Shown here: positions 45,870-58,200 of the stretch, piece by piece
How positions within the stretch are numbered: position 1 is the stretch's first letter
How the letters are laid out: every line of letters starts with the position of its first letter
From: Zea mays
Lineage: Eukaryota > Streptophyta > Magnoliopsida > Poales > Poaceae
Length of the DNA stretch: 64,000 nucleotides
Direction of reading: 5' to 3'
Assembly (NCBI RefSeq): GCF_902167145.1
Contig: NC_050097.1
Location: 142,439,982-142,503,981 of the forward strand
The notes under the pieces: generated by a model
The model's input: the letters and a program-made list of their open reading frames with translations, nothing else
Databases searched by the model: none
Told to the model about the DNA's origin: nothing
Position numbers and translations under genes: made by a program

Positions 45870-48800
45870 TGTAACACCCCAGGTGTTACTCAGGGTGTCC
45901 ACCCTAGGGTTACCCCCTCTTTAACCCATTATCACATGAAGATTTGTATGGGCAAAGTACCTCAAACTTTGAATTCAAGGTCCTAATCAAGTGCAAACCA
46001 TCTTGGATATCATGCCCTAGCTTGTCATGCACATCTAAGTGGGGATTTCCCAAAACCCTAAAGCAAACCCCCCAGGGGCAATAGGAACCCTAATTGAAGC
46101 TATGATCAAAAGATCATGTAAACCTTATGATCATGGTTTGGGCCAAATATAGAAGTTGTAAAATACTTCATAACCTACAATTAATAGTAAGGAAGTACCC
46201 CCAAAAAGTTTTCAGAAAAGTCCTAAAAAGTTCACCTAAGGATCAGCACAAGGGAGAATTCAGTTTTTGCCTAAGTACAAAAACTAACCCTTGCACAAAG
46301 ATTCCACATGTTCACCTTAATCCAATTTTCAAAACCCTTCGACCCAATTGACAAAGTGGCGCCAAATTAACCCTAGAACACCCTGGAAAGAGATGACACC
46401 TACCCTAGAGCGCTAGACACGACTTGACACCACTTTTGTCTCGGTTCGGACCTAGCTGACACAACAAACTTCTTCCCTCTCTATCTCCCTACCCTGACCA
46501 TATCTCGACTTGGAACTCACAGCAAAAAGGTAGGATTTGGAGCAGAGAAGCGACCGTACACAGTGACTTTGCCAAGATACGCACGCTATGGTGCTCTAAT
46601 CCGCCGTTGAACCATGGCAGAAGCAAGCTTCCACCTGTTCGACGCGAGCTGACATCCGGGGGCGCGCTCAGAGCACGCCCATGCGCGAACCCCCGCGCGC
46701 CCGCGGCCGCCCGTGACCACGCCCGCGCCATGGCTATAAAGCCCGCCCCAGTGCTTGGCTGCCTTCCCCGTTGCCTCCTCCGTACCTCGCCTGACTTACC
46801 CGAGCCAGCCATTAGCTCCGGCGACCTCCCCGCGACCCGCCAGTGCCGCCCGAGAGCAACCACCGTGGCCAGCCCTTTCCCCGTCCTCCTCCGTTTGATC
46901 CAAGCCCTCAGATAGCTTCCTAGTAAGGCCGTGAGACTTGCTCAAGCTTGACCCGGGGACCCGCGTCACCGGAATAGCTCAATCGTGCTCACCGGAGTTC
47001 AAGAACCCGCCGGCGCACGTGGACCGGGTAAGCCTCTGCACCGATTTCCAATTCGTTGCGCGTATGGCCTCTACATCACCCCGTGGAGCTCCTCGTACAC
47101 CCTAATTGAACTATACCGTCGTGGTTTGGCCGGAGCAGGAGCCGCCGACGACCCCCGCCGCCTGTGCTCGTGGCCAGGGTAGCTCCGACCACCTCCGACG
47201 CCGACCCGCACACCGACATGACCGTCGCGACCTCCCGGACGTCACTGACCACCCCGCCGGAGCTCTACTGCCGCCGGTAAGCCCCACCGCCGTAATCTAT
47301 GCCGCGGGTACTGTTTAAGTCAGTCAGGGAGCGCGGGTTAGATTTCGGTTAGGTCCAGGGGGTTTTGTGCAATGTCAGTGACCCATGCCAATAGTGGACC
47401 GAGGACTGTTTTGTGAGAAAAGGAAGAGATAAACCCCAGGGGCCTCAGCGTAAACCTGTTTTCTTTTCCATTTTCGAATTTATTTTTCTTTTGTTATGAC
47501 ATATAACTAAATAAATGCATAACTTGAAGAATAATCATCCAAAAATGTTCAAACCAATTTTGCTAGATTTTGGAAATTATGAACTATCAGATAAAAATAA
47601 TAAAACCCATGGTTTCTGTATTTCTTTCTGAAGTTTTAAATTAAATAAGAAAACTACTCAAAACTCAATATTAGAAGGAAAAATAGGAATATTGTTTGAC
47701 CAGGGTTAGAAAAATTTTGAGAAGTTTGTATCTACCTACTAAACCAAATAAAAATGTTAAACCTCTCTGTCCACTCCATTAAGTTAGCTTTTACCCCTTA
47801 TTTCATAATATGCTTAAGGGTAAGAAAAATAGAAAATGCAATTTAAACAAAGAACCAGAGAGTACCTCTATTTTTGTTAGGATACTTATTCAATATAGTT
47901 CACTGGAAAAATATATCATACCCTGTTTTAGTATAAAATAAGTAGGATCCCTTTTGTTTTAATAAAACAAGTGAAACTTAGAAAAACTCTACAAAAATAA
48001 CCCCAAGGTAAAAACACCCCCACCCTTGGGATAACTAATGTTTTGTTATTAAGAACTTAGGAAAAATAGGAGATCTGCTGTTTGACATTTTTCAAATAAT
48101 AATGTAGTAGAAAGTGCCTTTTTGACATTAAACTTAAGAAAATCATAACTAAATAACCACCCCTTAGTTTTCTGAGATTTTTAGCACAGAAGCCTATTAT
48201 TACTATTGGATGCCAGCAAAAATAACCTTTAGGACAGAAACCACCCCTAAATAAGAGATGTAGTGTAAAGTGGCCTATTTTTGCATAACTATTGTTATTT
48301 TTATTTCAGGCCTAGCCTTTGTACTTTAAGCCTCAAATTCTTAAAATAGGCTAGAATAGCAAATGACAACCCACTGTAATTTTTACAGAATTTTTGGAAA
48401 TTATTAAAACACTGTCGTAGTTCAAACCTACACTAGAAACCCTAAATGGAAATTAAGGAAAGGAAAATGAATAATGTGAATTAATGTTATCCTAAAACCT
48501 TTGTAATCTGTCCACTAAAATGTATCAAGGCAATACCAATCCACTAGGTTATCCTCACTGAAAACCCAAGCCTAAAGAGTAATAAGCCTAACCCACTGGG
48601 AGCCCCGCATGACTAAGAAACCCTAAGTTACTTCTTAACTTAGTTCTCTTTAGCATAATATTATTAAATCCTGCATAACCATGACATACATGTTCATTGC
48701 ATTTCGATAGACTGTAATCTTGCTGACGGAGAGTACATCCTCGTGCCGGAGCAAGGAGCTGCTCAGGAGGTAGCCCCAGATCCAGCACCCGAGCCTGCAC

Positions 48801-50247
48801 CAGAGGACCTGCCTGCCACTGCTTTGGAAGGCAAGCCCCGGTTTTATGCATAACCCGTTATTTATGCTATTTTACTTCACTTAATGATTGTAGGATTGAT
48901 TGTGCACTTAGGTGTAGGAATTGTTTGAAACCCTAGTTGCATGATCTCAGGAATCCTTTTGAGATGAATACTAGTATGACAGGTCGAGTAGTTGCTTTAT
49001 TTAATTAGGATCTCGGTAGAAGACAAGTGATTTTTCTAGCACTCGCGCGAGATCAGGAAATTAATTGTACCCACTTTCACACTGTCATGATACTAGTTGG
49101 CGGATGACAATCCATGGGGATTGGTTGTTCACGAGATGGAAAATGGAATAAGGATTAACGTGCGGATACCTGTGTCAAGCGTTTGAACGTACTAAACACA
49201 TACCGAGAAATATGGTAAATCGGTAAGCCTAGTACCTGAGTGAACCTGCCCGCAGATTGCCCTCCTCACGCGACCTGAGACGAGGTCTCCTATTCCGGTT
49301 ATGGTGGGTACAAGTGCGGTCACTGCACGACGGCCAGTCGGGGTCAGTGAGGCATTGTACGCCAAGGCGGTGAGCCCCTTTCTGTTGCCAGGGAATCGAT
49401 GGGGACGGTTGATATGTGTGGGGACGGAGTGCCCCTGCATGTCGTGTGTTTAGGTTTACCTTGCAAGGATAAAAACTCGATTCGAATCGTCTGCTTCTCG
49501 CAGCTAATGAGACTGCTTGATCCATTGTACTGCATTGAGTAATAAGTGGAAGTGTGATGAGTTGAGATAAGATGTTGATTGTTAATAATGCTTGCTACCA
49601 TGTATGAGTAGATAGTCCACTTTTAGCCTTAAGAGAGTCACACTTAACTTTGACTAAGTTAAAATCTTGATTTACAAACTCAGCTAGTGCTTTTGGCAAC
49701 CAAACCCCACAGCCAAACAGCTGCATGTCTAGAGGTAGAGGAGTAGACTCCTCACACCGGGTAAGTCTAGCTGAGTATTAGTATACTCAGCCTTGCTTGT
49801 GGCATAATTTTTTTTACAGGTTCTCTCGAGGACATGGTTGCTGGAATAACTTGGCCATCCACCTTGCCACCGGGTTGGACTGTCGAGTGGGACCCTGCCT
49901 CGGCTGAGGAGGAGCATGAGGAGTGATGGGACAGGCTTCCCCATCTCTCCATTTATTTACCGTTAGTTTATTTCCGCTGCACTTCGAACAATGATGATTA
50001 CTTCTGCAAAAACTCCGATGATGATGATGGTGATGTAATAATCTAATACTCTGACATGTATGGTTTTATGCTTTATTGTATTTGCTCTGTGACTCACCTT
50101 CGAGTGAGATTGTGGTACTTGATCCTGTCAGTGGCCGTGTCGGACTAGATCCGAGGGATTGACGGGTTATTCCCATTTAAGTGTGGTCTAGCCTCTAAGG
50201 CGGGGCTTAGGCACTTAAGTTGGAATAATTCGGACAGTTCCGCCACA
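45870..50247 (+). repeat. 3' LTR of F (4378 bp)
   Basis: From TGTAACACC to CCGCCACA. TATA box CTATAAA at 46734-46740 in a GC-rich stretch, followed by donor-like GTAAGC sites near 47028 and 47277. Two coding-like segments remain open in both LTR copies: one near 48725-48835 (EQGAAQEVAPDPAPEPAPED) and one after a TTTTTTTTACAG acceptor near 49820 (EDMVAGITWPSTLPPGW). The unusual length and this arrangement suggest a spliced leader or an LTR-borne gene remnant. Confidence 0.95.
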
Positions 50248-50717
50248 GAGATTGTGTGTTCTACTGTGGGATGTGTGTGTATCTTCGGCACAAATATCAT
50301 TTTGCATACCATAACATCTCATCACATCATTCACATAACATGACATCATACATCATATTGCATCAATGGCACAAGAAGGGGATACAATGTTGATCTTCGG
50401 AAATCGTTTCGAAGAAGTTGTGCCAAGGCACAAAATAAGTTTTGAAGAAGTACATCTTTATAAACTTTAATATCAAAGGAGATCTATTGCTCATGAAGCA
50501 TAATATTTTCACGGAATATGGATATTCTTCACGAAGCATGAAAAGAAGGGAAGGTGTTTTTTCGTCGAAGGCTAAAAAACGGTATGTACGTAAAGTTTCA
50601 TGCATCGTAAAGAACTGAATTTCAAATAGCTTATACATTACATTCAAAACTATAAAATATTACACACTTTGTTCAGCAAATATTACATTAATATTCCGAA
50701 TGTTTTTACAACAATAG
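50248..50717 (+). other. Continuation of element E right of F, non-coding
   Basis: Starts with the second GAGAT target copy. No gene is supported. It holds the 3' flank of the antisense gene and matches, in reverse orientation, the AT-rich part of element A at 2290-2660. Confidence 0.8.
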
Positions 50718-53700
50718 CTATTCTTCTTTTAAAACTGCTTCCGCAGCTTCGTTTAGTAGTTGAGTCACAACTTCGTCCATAATAACTTCGACCATCTTAG
50801 TAATTTCATCTTCCTTTTTTGCTTCGGGGTCGGCCAATGACTCGAAGGGCTCCGGGGGGGATATAGTTCAGCTGCGATACAAAACATAAATAAGTTCGAA
50901 GTCACAAAAATAAAACATAAAGTTAAAAACAATTAGGCAATACCTATCCGTCTCTCGAGTTCCGCAGCTTCCTCAGCTGCCTTCGCTGCTTCTCTCGTAT
51001 CATGAGTATCTTTTTCGCTCTTTTTTATTATCTCATGGGCCATCCCTCGGCTGCCATTTTCCCAAACGTTAGTAAAGAATTTTTCGCCAACTAAGCTTGC
51101 TTCGGCTGAGGGATCCTTTGTGTCATCAGTAGAGAAAGCAGCTTCGGCTTGGGCTAGAATCTTCACATGTTCGCATCCTGCTTTCTCCAAAATGGATGCG
51201 ACTCCTCTTGCACCAGAAAAGGCGCAGACGTCCCCACGGCCACTCAAAACTTCCTCAAAAGCTTCGTCTTCGCTGCTGATCCATTCAATTGGACCTTCGG
51301 GATCGCCCAATGCGAAGTTGTCTTCGTTTGAATATGCGCCAATATTGGCGAAGCTAGTTTTTATCTTTTGTACACATGCTACAGATTTTCCATAACATCT
51401 TTCTTTTGAAGAGCGAAGCTCTACAACTGTTTTTCCCAGTAATTTTTCCAGTAGTCACTAGCGTCTCGGTCAGCTTCGGCAATAGCACATTTTAATTTTG
51501 CCCATGCCAGCTGTTTCCAAAGATCCTCAATTTCGCTTCTCTAGGCTTCAGCCTAGGCTTTGGAAGTAGCTTCGTCTTCTTTCATTTTGTTCAACAATGA
51601 GTTTAAAATCTTATCTTTTTCAAGACCTTCGTTCCTTAGTTCAATTACTTAGGAACGAAGGTTGTTCAAAGCTATAGTACATCCTTCATCTTCAGCACTT
51701 TTTTGTGCCCTGAGGGCGTTGCTAAGAATGAGGCCCTGCGAAAGAAGTGTGGAATTAAGTATAAGCAAATAAAACAAATCTTGGTTTTTTAATATAAAAA
51801 ATTCATTCTCATACCTTTAGGCTATTATATGCTAAGCTGTCCGCCAGTTCATCTTTCGATAGCACCGAAAGCCCATCTTCTAGCGTCGGGAATCCGAAGC
51901 TTTTGCCCATCTCCCGACAGACAGAAATTTCCTTCCTGTCTGGGAGACAATACAAGAAATCTTCTTCTCCGCTGCCATTGAATATTAATGCCCCCTTTGG
52001 ATATTTTAATTTCTAGGCATAATATTGAGCTTCTCGTTTTCCTCTTCAGATAACCTTTTTCCCGAAGCATGTCGCACAATATAATCGAGAGCTTCGGAAG
52101 ATGCTTCGGGAATAGGAATGGCAGTTTTTTCAGACAGAATTTGTTCTGCAGTTTCTTTTCTCGTTTCTTCTTCTCTGATTTTCAAGGATTTCTCCTTGGC
52201 GGGCTCTGAAGGCCCAGCTTCGGTCTCGGCCTGGCTACTGACAGCTTCGGCTTCGGATAGTTTTGCCTTAATTTGTGTTTTTGAAGCTTCGACAGTCTTC
52301 TTCGGAGTCAAGCTTGAAGTTTTTTATTGTTTCTAGCACATCCAGTACGTTGACCATCCTCTTCCTCTTAGGAGTCGTTGTAAGAACCTTTTGCGCCTTC
52401 GGCATTGTCACCTCTGCCGAAGGGCTTATGACTTTTAATATTTTTGTCCTTTCGACTTCTGCTTCTTCAATATTAATGGCCTTTGGCTCACCTGATTTGG
52501 GTTATGATGCCTTCGGCATCGCAACCGGATCTTCAACTTTCTGCGTAGCTGCAAGTTCTTTGGCTTTAGTAGCCGAAGAGGTTTCACCGCCAAATTCAGG
52601 CACTATGGCCGATTCAATAAAGCGCGGTCGGTGAGTAAGGACTTTCACCTTTTTCCTCTTCGGCGCAGGCTCGCTTACAGCAGCTGAAGCATCACTTTTT
52701 CTTTTTCGCCCCCGTGACGGGTAGCGGTAGTCAGGGTACATGAACCCAATAGCATCAAAAACTCTGTTCAGTCTCTTCTTTTTCCGGCTTCCGAAGGCCG
52801 CAGATAGCTCATTATCTTCTGCTTTGGAGTACGGCCCAAGTAGTTCAACACTTGTAGCTTCGACACACTTTAGCCAATCGTCGTTTGGCTCAATAAATTG
52901 GTCTCCAAACCTAAAGGTATATTTTAGTCGAACCAAACCACCTTCGTGGGGGTTGCTGATGGCCTCTTTCGGCATCTCCCAGTTGGCTACCAATGGCCAT
53001 ATCCTGTAGGCCACGTGCTCTTGGAATAAGTCCCTCGTCCCGATGAAGGAACAAACTATGCCAAAGGCCTTTCGGCATTCTTCGGCTGCTTCATCAATTT
53101 CTACCTTCGGCTTCCGAAGCCCAAAGCGCTGCCAGATAGGGCGCATGATTATCTCTTTAATGTCTTCTCGTGCCTTTAAATCATTTTTCACATAGAACCA
53201 TTCTTTCATCCAGTCTCCGGGCCATCTCTTCCGAAAGGTTGGCACGGGGCAGCTTGACCCAGAGCTGGCAACGAAGCTATAACAACTAAAATTGTTGTGA
53301 TACTGTTCCTTACCCCAGGGCTTCATCTCGTATAACAGCTCGTGCATACTGCAGAAACTTTTTGCATTTGGCTCCAAGCCCTGGCTCCTCACAGCCCATA
53401 CGAAGATTCCCATTCTTATGATGGCATCGGGAGTAATCTGGTGAAGAAAAATCTGGAATATCTTTAAAACCTCAACCACAAAACTGCTTAGGGGGAATCG
53501 AAGCCCAGCCTTGAAAAAGCTTCGGAAGATCACCACTTCATTCTATTCGGGAGTAGGAGCAGTCTTGTCTCCATTGTCAGCCCTCACCAGAGACATATCT
53601 CGAAAATATCTTCCCCTCATATTGTCAAGATAACTCTGCTTAATAGTTGATTTTCTGAAGACTGCGTGACTTGGTCGCCACGGTCGATCTTCGGAGTCCT

Positions 53701-53878
53701 CGCCCCCACTTTCCACATCATAACTGTCACTATCACCAGTGTCTTCAGATAAACCTTCTAAAATCTCCTTAGTGATCTTCTCTGTATTTGTCTTTGCCAT
53801 TGATTCAAGAAACCCAAGATTCTTCTCCTCAGAAAGACTCAGCTTCGTTTCGGCGACAACTTTTTTATCTTCAGACAT
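50718..53878 (-). pseudogene. Antisense gene of element E (PF04195-like), three exons, several stops
   Basis: ATG at 53878 (MSEDKKVVAETKLSLSEEK). Exon 1 is 53878-51815, with WRPSHAVFRKSTIKQSYLDN, then the PF04195-like region (LRFPLSSFVVEVLKIFQIFL to WFYVKNDL), then a lysine-rich patch (PKRKKVKV). Intron 1 is 51814-51736 (79 bases, phase 0) and exon 2 is 51735-50944. Intron 2 is 50943-50872 (72 bases) and exon 3 is 50871-50718, ending TAG. Stops in exon 1 at about 53541, 52504 and 52019, further breaks near 52290 and in exon 2, and a C/G homopolymer shift in exon 3 near 50855. It is transcribed against gag and has its own TATA box. Confidence 0.8.
51736..51814 (-). other. Intron 1 of the antisense gene in element E
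   Basis: On minus: GTATGAG donor and CTTTCGCAG acceptor. It joins NSLK to GLILSNAL, the same residues as in A. Confidence 0.75.
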
Positions 53879-54023
53879 CTTCGAAAATGTTGGAAAAAGG
53901 TGTTCTCAAAGCCGAATCTTAGAAAATTTAAGAAACCAAGCAAGCGTTGGTATGCAAGAGCTAAAAATTGGGAAAGCAAGAGCAGATGGCAAGAAAGCGT
54001 GCCAAATGAGCTCGCGGTGTGCT

Positions 54024-54034
54024 CTTATTTATAC
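54024..54034 (-). promoter_or_regulatory. TATA box of the antisense gene in element E
   Basis: The minus strand reads CGTATAAATAAG, about 146 bases before the ATG at 53878 and about 155 bases inside the 3' LTR boundary. Confidence 0.65.
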
Positions 54035-54178
54035 GCCTTGTGAGTTGCAAGTGGGAGGGCCCCGCTTGTCATTGACTGTTGCTATTCTAGCAAAGGAAAG
54101 GTGTTTTTTCGGACCTTCGGCTTAAGGCCTTCATCCATATCGCAATCTGAATTTATCATTCTAACAAATTAATATTGC

Positions 54179-54188
54179 GAGGGGCTAC
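54179..54188 (+). promoter_or_regulatory. Polypurine tract of element E
   Basis: GAGGGGCTAC directly precedes the 3' LTR. The same AGGGGCTAC|TGTTGG junction occurs in G and D (reverse strand), and in mutated form in C. Confidence 0.7.
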
Positions 54189-54716
54189 TGTTGGGGGCCT
54201 TCGGCTTTCGAAGGTCCTCAAAAACATGATTTAATAATGTTTCTGGAGTATGATGCATGAACAGGTACCTTCAAACTTAGGTCCAAACCACAGTGTGAAG
54301 AAGCACAAAGAATACGAAGGATGGCGCAGAGCCAAAGCTATGCGCAGGAGAGCTTCGGTGTGATAGCAGAAAAGGAAACCGACTTAAAGGGGAAAAAAGG
54401 CTATTTAAACCCCGATGGATTACTATAGAGTTATTAGCAAATGTAAAGGGCATGGGTGTAATTTTACATGGGCTGCGTCCCGTGCCTATAAATAGATGAA
54501 CAGTGCTCCTGTACTGTTCACGCTGACTTGGCATTTGCTTTTGCGTCACGCTTGTACTTTTGCCTTCTTTCAAGCCGAACGTATATATGTAATTTGTTAT
54601 CATTTCTATTTTTCCATAATAATAAAATTGAAAGGAGCTAATAATAATATTTAAGTGTTTATGTTATTTCTCATACCTTATATGAATTCCTCTTCATTAT
54701 TTGTTGTACTGATGAA
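54189..54716 (+). repeat. 3' LTR of element E, truncated by CACTA insertion
   Basis: Aligns with 14024 onward (TGTTGGGGGCCTTCGGC) up to GATGAA, where the 5' LTR continues GGTATG but here CACTACTACAGG begins. Confidence 0.9.
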
Positions 54717-54960
54717 CACTACTACAGGGAACCTCTGTACAGGCGGTCCGGTTAGCCTCTACACAGGCGGTTCCAGGAACCGCTTGTGGTGCACCGACTG
54801 TGATGTAAAACAACATCACAGGCGGTCAATCAAAAACCGCCTGTGATAGACACACATCACAGGCGGTCCGGTTTAAAAGAACCGCCTGTGATAGACACAC
54901 ATCACAGGCGGTCCGGTTTAAAAGAACCGCCTGTGTTAGCACACATCACAAGCGGTTTTA
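54717..54960. repeat. Terminal and subterminal repeats of the CACTA element
   Basis: After CACTACTACAGG come at least seven copies, in both orientations, of CACAGGCGGT or ACCGCCTGTG. They include two tandem units of about 43 bases (CACATCACAGGCGGTCCGG then TTTAAAAGAACCGCCTGTGA). In En/Spm such repeats are the binding sites of the TNPA-type protein. Confidence 0.85.
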
Positions 54961-55244
54961 ATTATAAGTCCGACTGTAAGCACACATAACAGAATTAATA
55001 ACAGATTCAAATACAGAATTAATAACAGATTCAAACACAGATTCAAACACATATTCCATACACATATTCATCATACAAAGATTCCATACACAGATTCAAA
55101 CAAGTTCTATAGCAGGTTCCATACACAGATTCATCCACATATCAAGTTCCATCATACCAAGATTTATACACATCAAGTTGCATAACAACTCAACATCTCA
55201 AAGTTCCATAGACAACTAAACATCTAAAGTTCCAAACTAAAGAC
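54961..55244. repeat. A/C-rich simple repeat region between subterminal repeats and gene end
   Basis: Irregular repeats of ACAGATTCAAACACA and CATACACA type. No gene. It serves as the 3' flank of the Ulp1 gene. Confidence 0.6.
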
Positions 55245-58200
55245 CTAAACACTGTGTGATATTGTGTACAAACTTAGTTCTGGGAATTTTTGCAAATTTC
55301 CATTTACATTGTAGAATAGCCCTTGTTGTTGATGAACTTCACGGCGCATAAAGTAAAGCAAGTCTCTTACAACCTTAGCCACGCCGGTGGAAACCATATC
55401 TCTTTCTAACCATTCAGCATTGATCTTAGATTTAGGAACCTGCAATGAAAGCAAAAAGCAATCGGTGCTAAGAGTAATGTGATGAGCAACAATATAACAT
55501 AAAAATTGCAACATAGACAATGATAGTGAACTTACATCCTCACGATTGACCATGTAATGGAAGGTGACACGACACCATTCGCATACATAATAACCGCACA
55601 GGACAGTACCCGGAGGTTGTTTGTCACCATATGGAAATAATGATATTGACAAATTAGGCTTGTCCTCTGGATGTTCGCCGCCAAGATCTTTCCAATAAAA
55701 ACGGTATGCACTGCATATAAGAATAGCATTGTGAGATTAAGAATACATTTGTTAAGTTGTAATAAGTACAAGTGTGCAATAATAATCATACTTCTCTAAA
55801 ATCTTCAAGAAGTCATTATACGTAGCCTTTTCCATTCTCAATGAGTCGAAGACCACGACTTTACCATCCTTTGGCCAGATCATGATACAAATGTAGTGGT
55901 CACTATATAGACATAGACGAAAACACATGTTAATATCACGATTGCCATAATTTATAGTTCAAAATTAAACCATGTCGATAACTTACTTAAAGTGGTGCAG
56001 AGCTATTATTAAGTCCTTGCCATGTTGTACATGATTATACATGGCTCGTCCAATGTATGCCGCCATTACCTTCATTTTCTTTCTCTGATTCTGTTTGACG
56101 GCTTTCTCAAATTCAGCATCGTCCAAGTCTTTGTATTCTTCTCCTTGCCTCCGAGCAACTACTTTGTAGCGAGCTTGGGATATCATCAACGGGTCAAGAA
56201 ACCCTGTCTTAAGTTGTTTCTTCTTATCATCCATGTATTGCATCCTACGTGTAATAGTGTTAATCGTTAGACTCTCGTTTATGTGTGCGTGTACAAAACT
56301 AACAAATATGAAAGTTTAGAGGTACTTACAAGCAAAAGAGGGTTAAGTAGTTGGTTTCCATCCTTTGTCGGTGGTACAACGACCAGAGATCGTGAAAGAA
56401 TAAATGCCGCACAGGATTTATATGATCATTGCTCCAAAATGCATCTTCTGGCACAACAAATGTGAATTCCTCGAGTTTGTATTTGTTGCTAGCCACCATG
56501 TACCACTCATGCATTCTAATCTCCGGAGTCGACAACTTAGAAAGTTGCACCGTCGTTAAGAACGACCTCCCATTCACAAATTTAGGAGGAACATCCTCCT
56601 TCTTGTATATCGAGATATTGGTTTTAAGACGTAATGATTCTCGAGTATGAATCATTCCATCTTCTTCGCATACTTCGAAATTGTCTATTTGGGCCGACCG
56701 TGTGCCTACTCCATGAGATGCTGATACTGCTTTTGATTGATTAGTCATAACTCTCTGCAATTTATGCAGGTAGCGTGCCACTGATTCTGACGGTTTCTTG
56801 ACATCGTCTGTGGCGATTCGCTTATGAATTTTCTTTGAAATAGTTGGCCCTTCAACATTGGTGCCAACCTTTGGTTCCTTTTTGATGTTGACGTCGACAT
56901 TCTGAGGAACAATTTTGTCTACGTCCCCCTCGTCGAGTTCCTTCGCAAGAGGCGATATGATTGTTTCAACGATTTTTTTGGAGGTCGGTGTCATATCTTC
57001 CTGCACCATGGGGTGTGGAATGATCGAACTAGCTTTTTGTTGCATTGGTGTTGAATTCGGCTCATCACCAAACTTGATGTCGTGTCGATGCCAAAGGACC
57101 AACTCGTTCATTGCCTCCTGCAAAGTTATGATCCCCTCAACTGGAAAATCTATCTCCCAATCTTCACAACCACTGTCTGTGATTTCTAGAACTTGGACCA
57201 CAGCATAGTGTGGCGGGACAGGATTGTCCTTGTAGTTAACAAGTCCTGGTTTTACCAAACCAGTAGCAGCTTGCTTTGTTTTTGTCCCAGATCGATTGAT
57301 TGGAATATGAAGAAAGCAAGGCTTGTCCTCAACAATATCGTCTACAGGGTACTTGGTCAAGTCTTGCACAGATCCAACGCTGCTAGGGACTATAGGTGGA
57401 CTCATGTGGCTTGGCTTGAGTTCAAATGATATGCATTCTGTTTTCTTCATTTTGTTCATCACGTCATTAATAGCCTTTTGTACCCTTTCATCAATAGTCT
57501 CTTCAAGGGTCCTTTTCGACTTCTCGTGTTTCCTATATGACGACGCATACTCTAGAAACGCCTCTCTCCAGGAAATCTTAGAAGAGATTCCCCGAGCCCG
57601 TCCAGTGTGTTCAGGATTGCCTAGTGCTGCAGTTAGTATGTCATTCTCCCTCCGAGGCTTAAATTCTCCTTTTTTTTCTCTTATCTGCATATTCTTGAAT
57701 TTTTGTCGAAACTTCGCCTACCAATTCTGGATGCAAAAGTTTGCCGTCCTCACTCAAACCTGCTCGACCTAAGATCCAACGAATAGCTCTCTCATCGATA
57801 TCTTTTAATATTGGGTCCAAAGTGCCGTTAGTTATAGCTTCCTCGATAATCTTGTTCCACTGCACAACTTTATGGTGATATCCGCTTGACCCCAGGCGAT
57901 GGGGGTGTTTGTTCATCTTCGCTCTCTGAGAATTAGTTTCGCCCAGTTCTTTGGCCTTCAGTTCGGTCTTCTGACGAACAAATTCCTCCCACTGAGCTTG
58001 AGTGATTTTCCCCATTTTCTTGGGCGGAGGAACCTTATTCTTCTTAACAAAGTCCCTATTCATCTCGGCCTTCCACCCACGAAACATCTTGGCCATAGCA
58101 GAGAGCATCGACTTCCTTACTGCATCCTCTGTGCCTTTTGGGAACTTGAATGACTCAGACAACTTAGCCCATAGCTTGTTGCGGGTGTCTTCATCTAAAT

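Larger units (their letters stand above)
16847..50247 (+). mobile_element. Element F: Del/Tekay-type Ty3/gypsy chromovirus with 4378-bp LTRs
   Basis: Bounded by a perfect 5-base duplication GAGAT (16842-16846 and 50248-50252). After removing H and its duplicated AAACC, the 5' LTR is 4378 bp, exactly the length of the 3' LTR (45870-50247). Order: 5' LTR, iMet-type primer site, orf0, gag, protease, reverse transcriptase, RNase H, integrase with C-terminal chromodomain, polypurine tract, 3' LTR. The extra upstream orf0 recalls rice RIRE3/RIRE8. The element is disabled by H in the 5' LTR, G in the integrase, a gag frameshift and a pol stop. About 43 LTR mismatches by eye (about 1%). Confidence 0.95.
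14024..54716 (+). mobile_element. Element E: gag-only Tat-clade Ty3/gypsy element (zeon-like), split by F and truncated by a CACTA
   Basis: The parts are 14024-16846 and 50253-54716. Plus-strand order: 5' LTR, primer site, gag, tandem repeats, antisense gene (minus), polypurine tract, 3' LTR. No pol is present on either side of the F insertion, so with F removed the element has gag and the antisense gene only, about 7.3 kb plus the missing LTR end. The left target copy would be GTGCC (14019-14023). The right copy lies beyond the CACTA. About 16 mismatches in the 528 comparable LTR bases make it the oldest dated element here. Confidence 0.85.

Noticed and set aside
46489..46863. Arginine/alanine/proline-rich frames in the GC-rich part of the F LTR (also 17466-17892)
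   Set aside because: High GC leaves all frames open. The composition is what random GC-rich DNA gives and no motif is present.
16847..50247. Treating the two F LTRs as two independent elements
   Set aside because: Matching GAGAT duplications, exact 4378-bp lengths and a continuous gag-pol order show one element.
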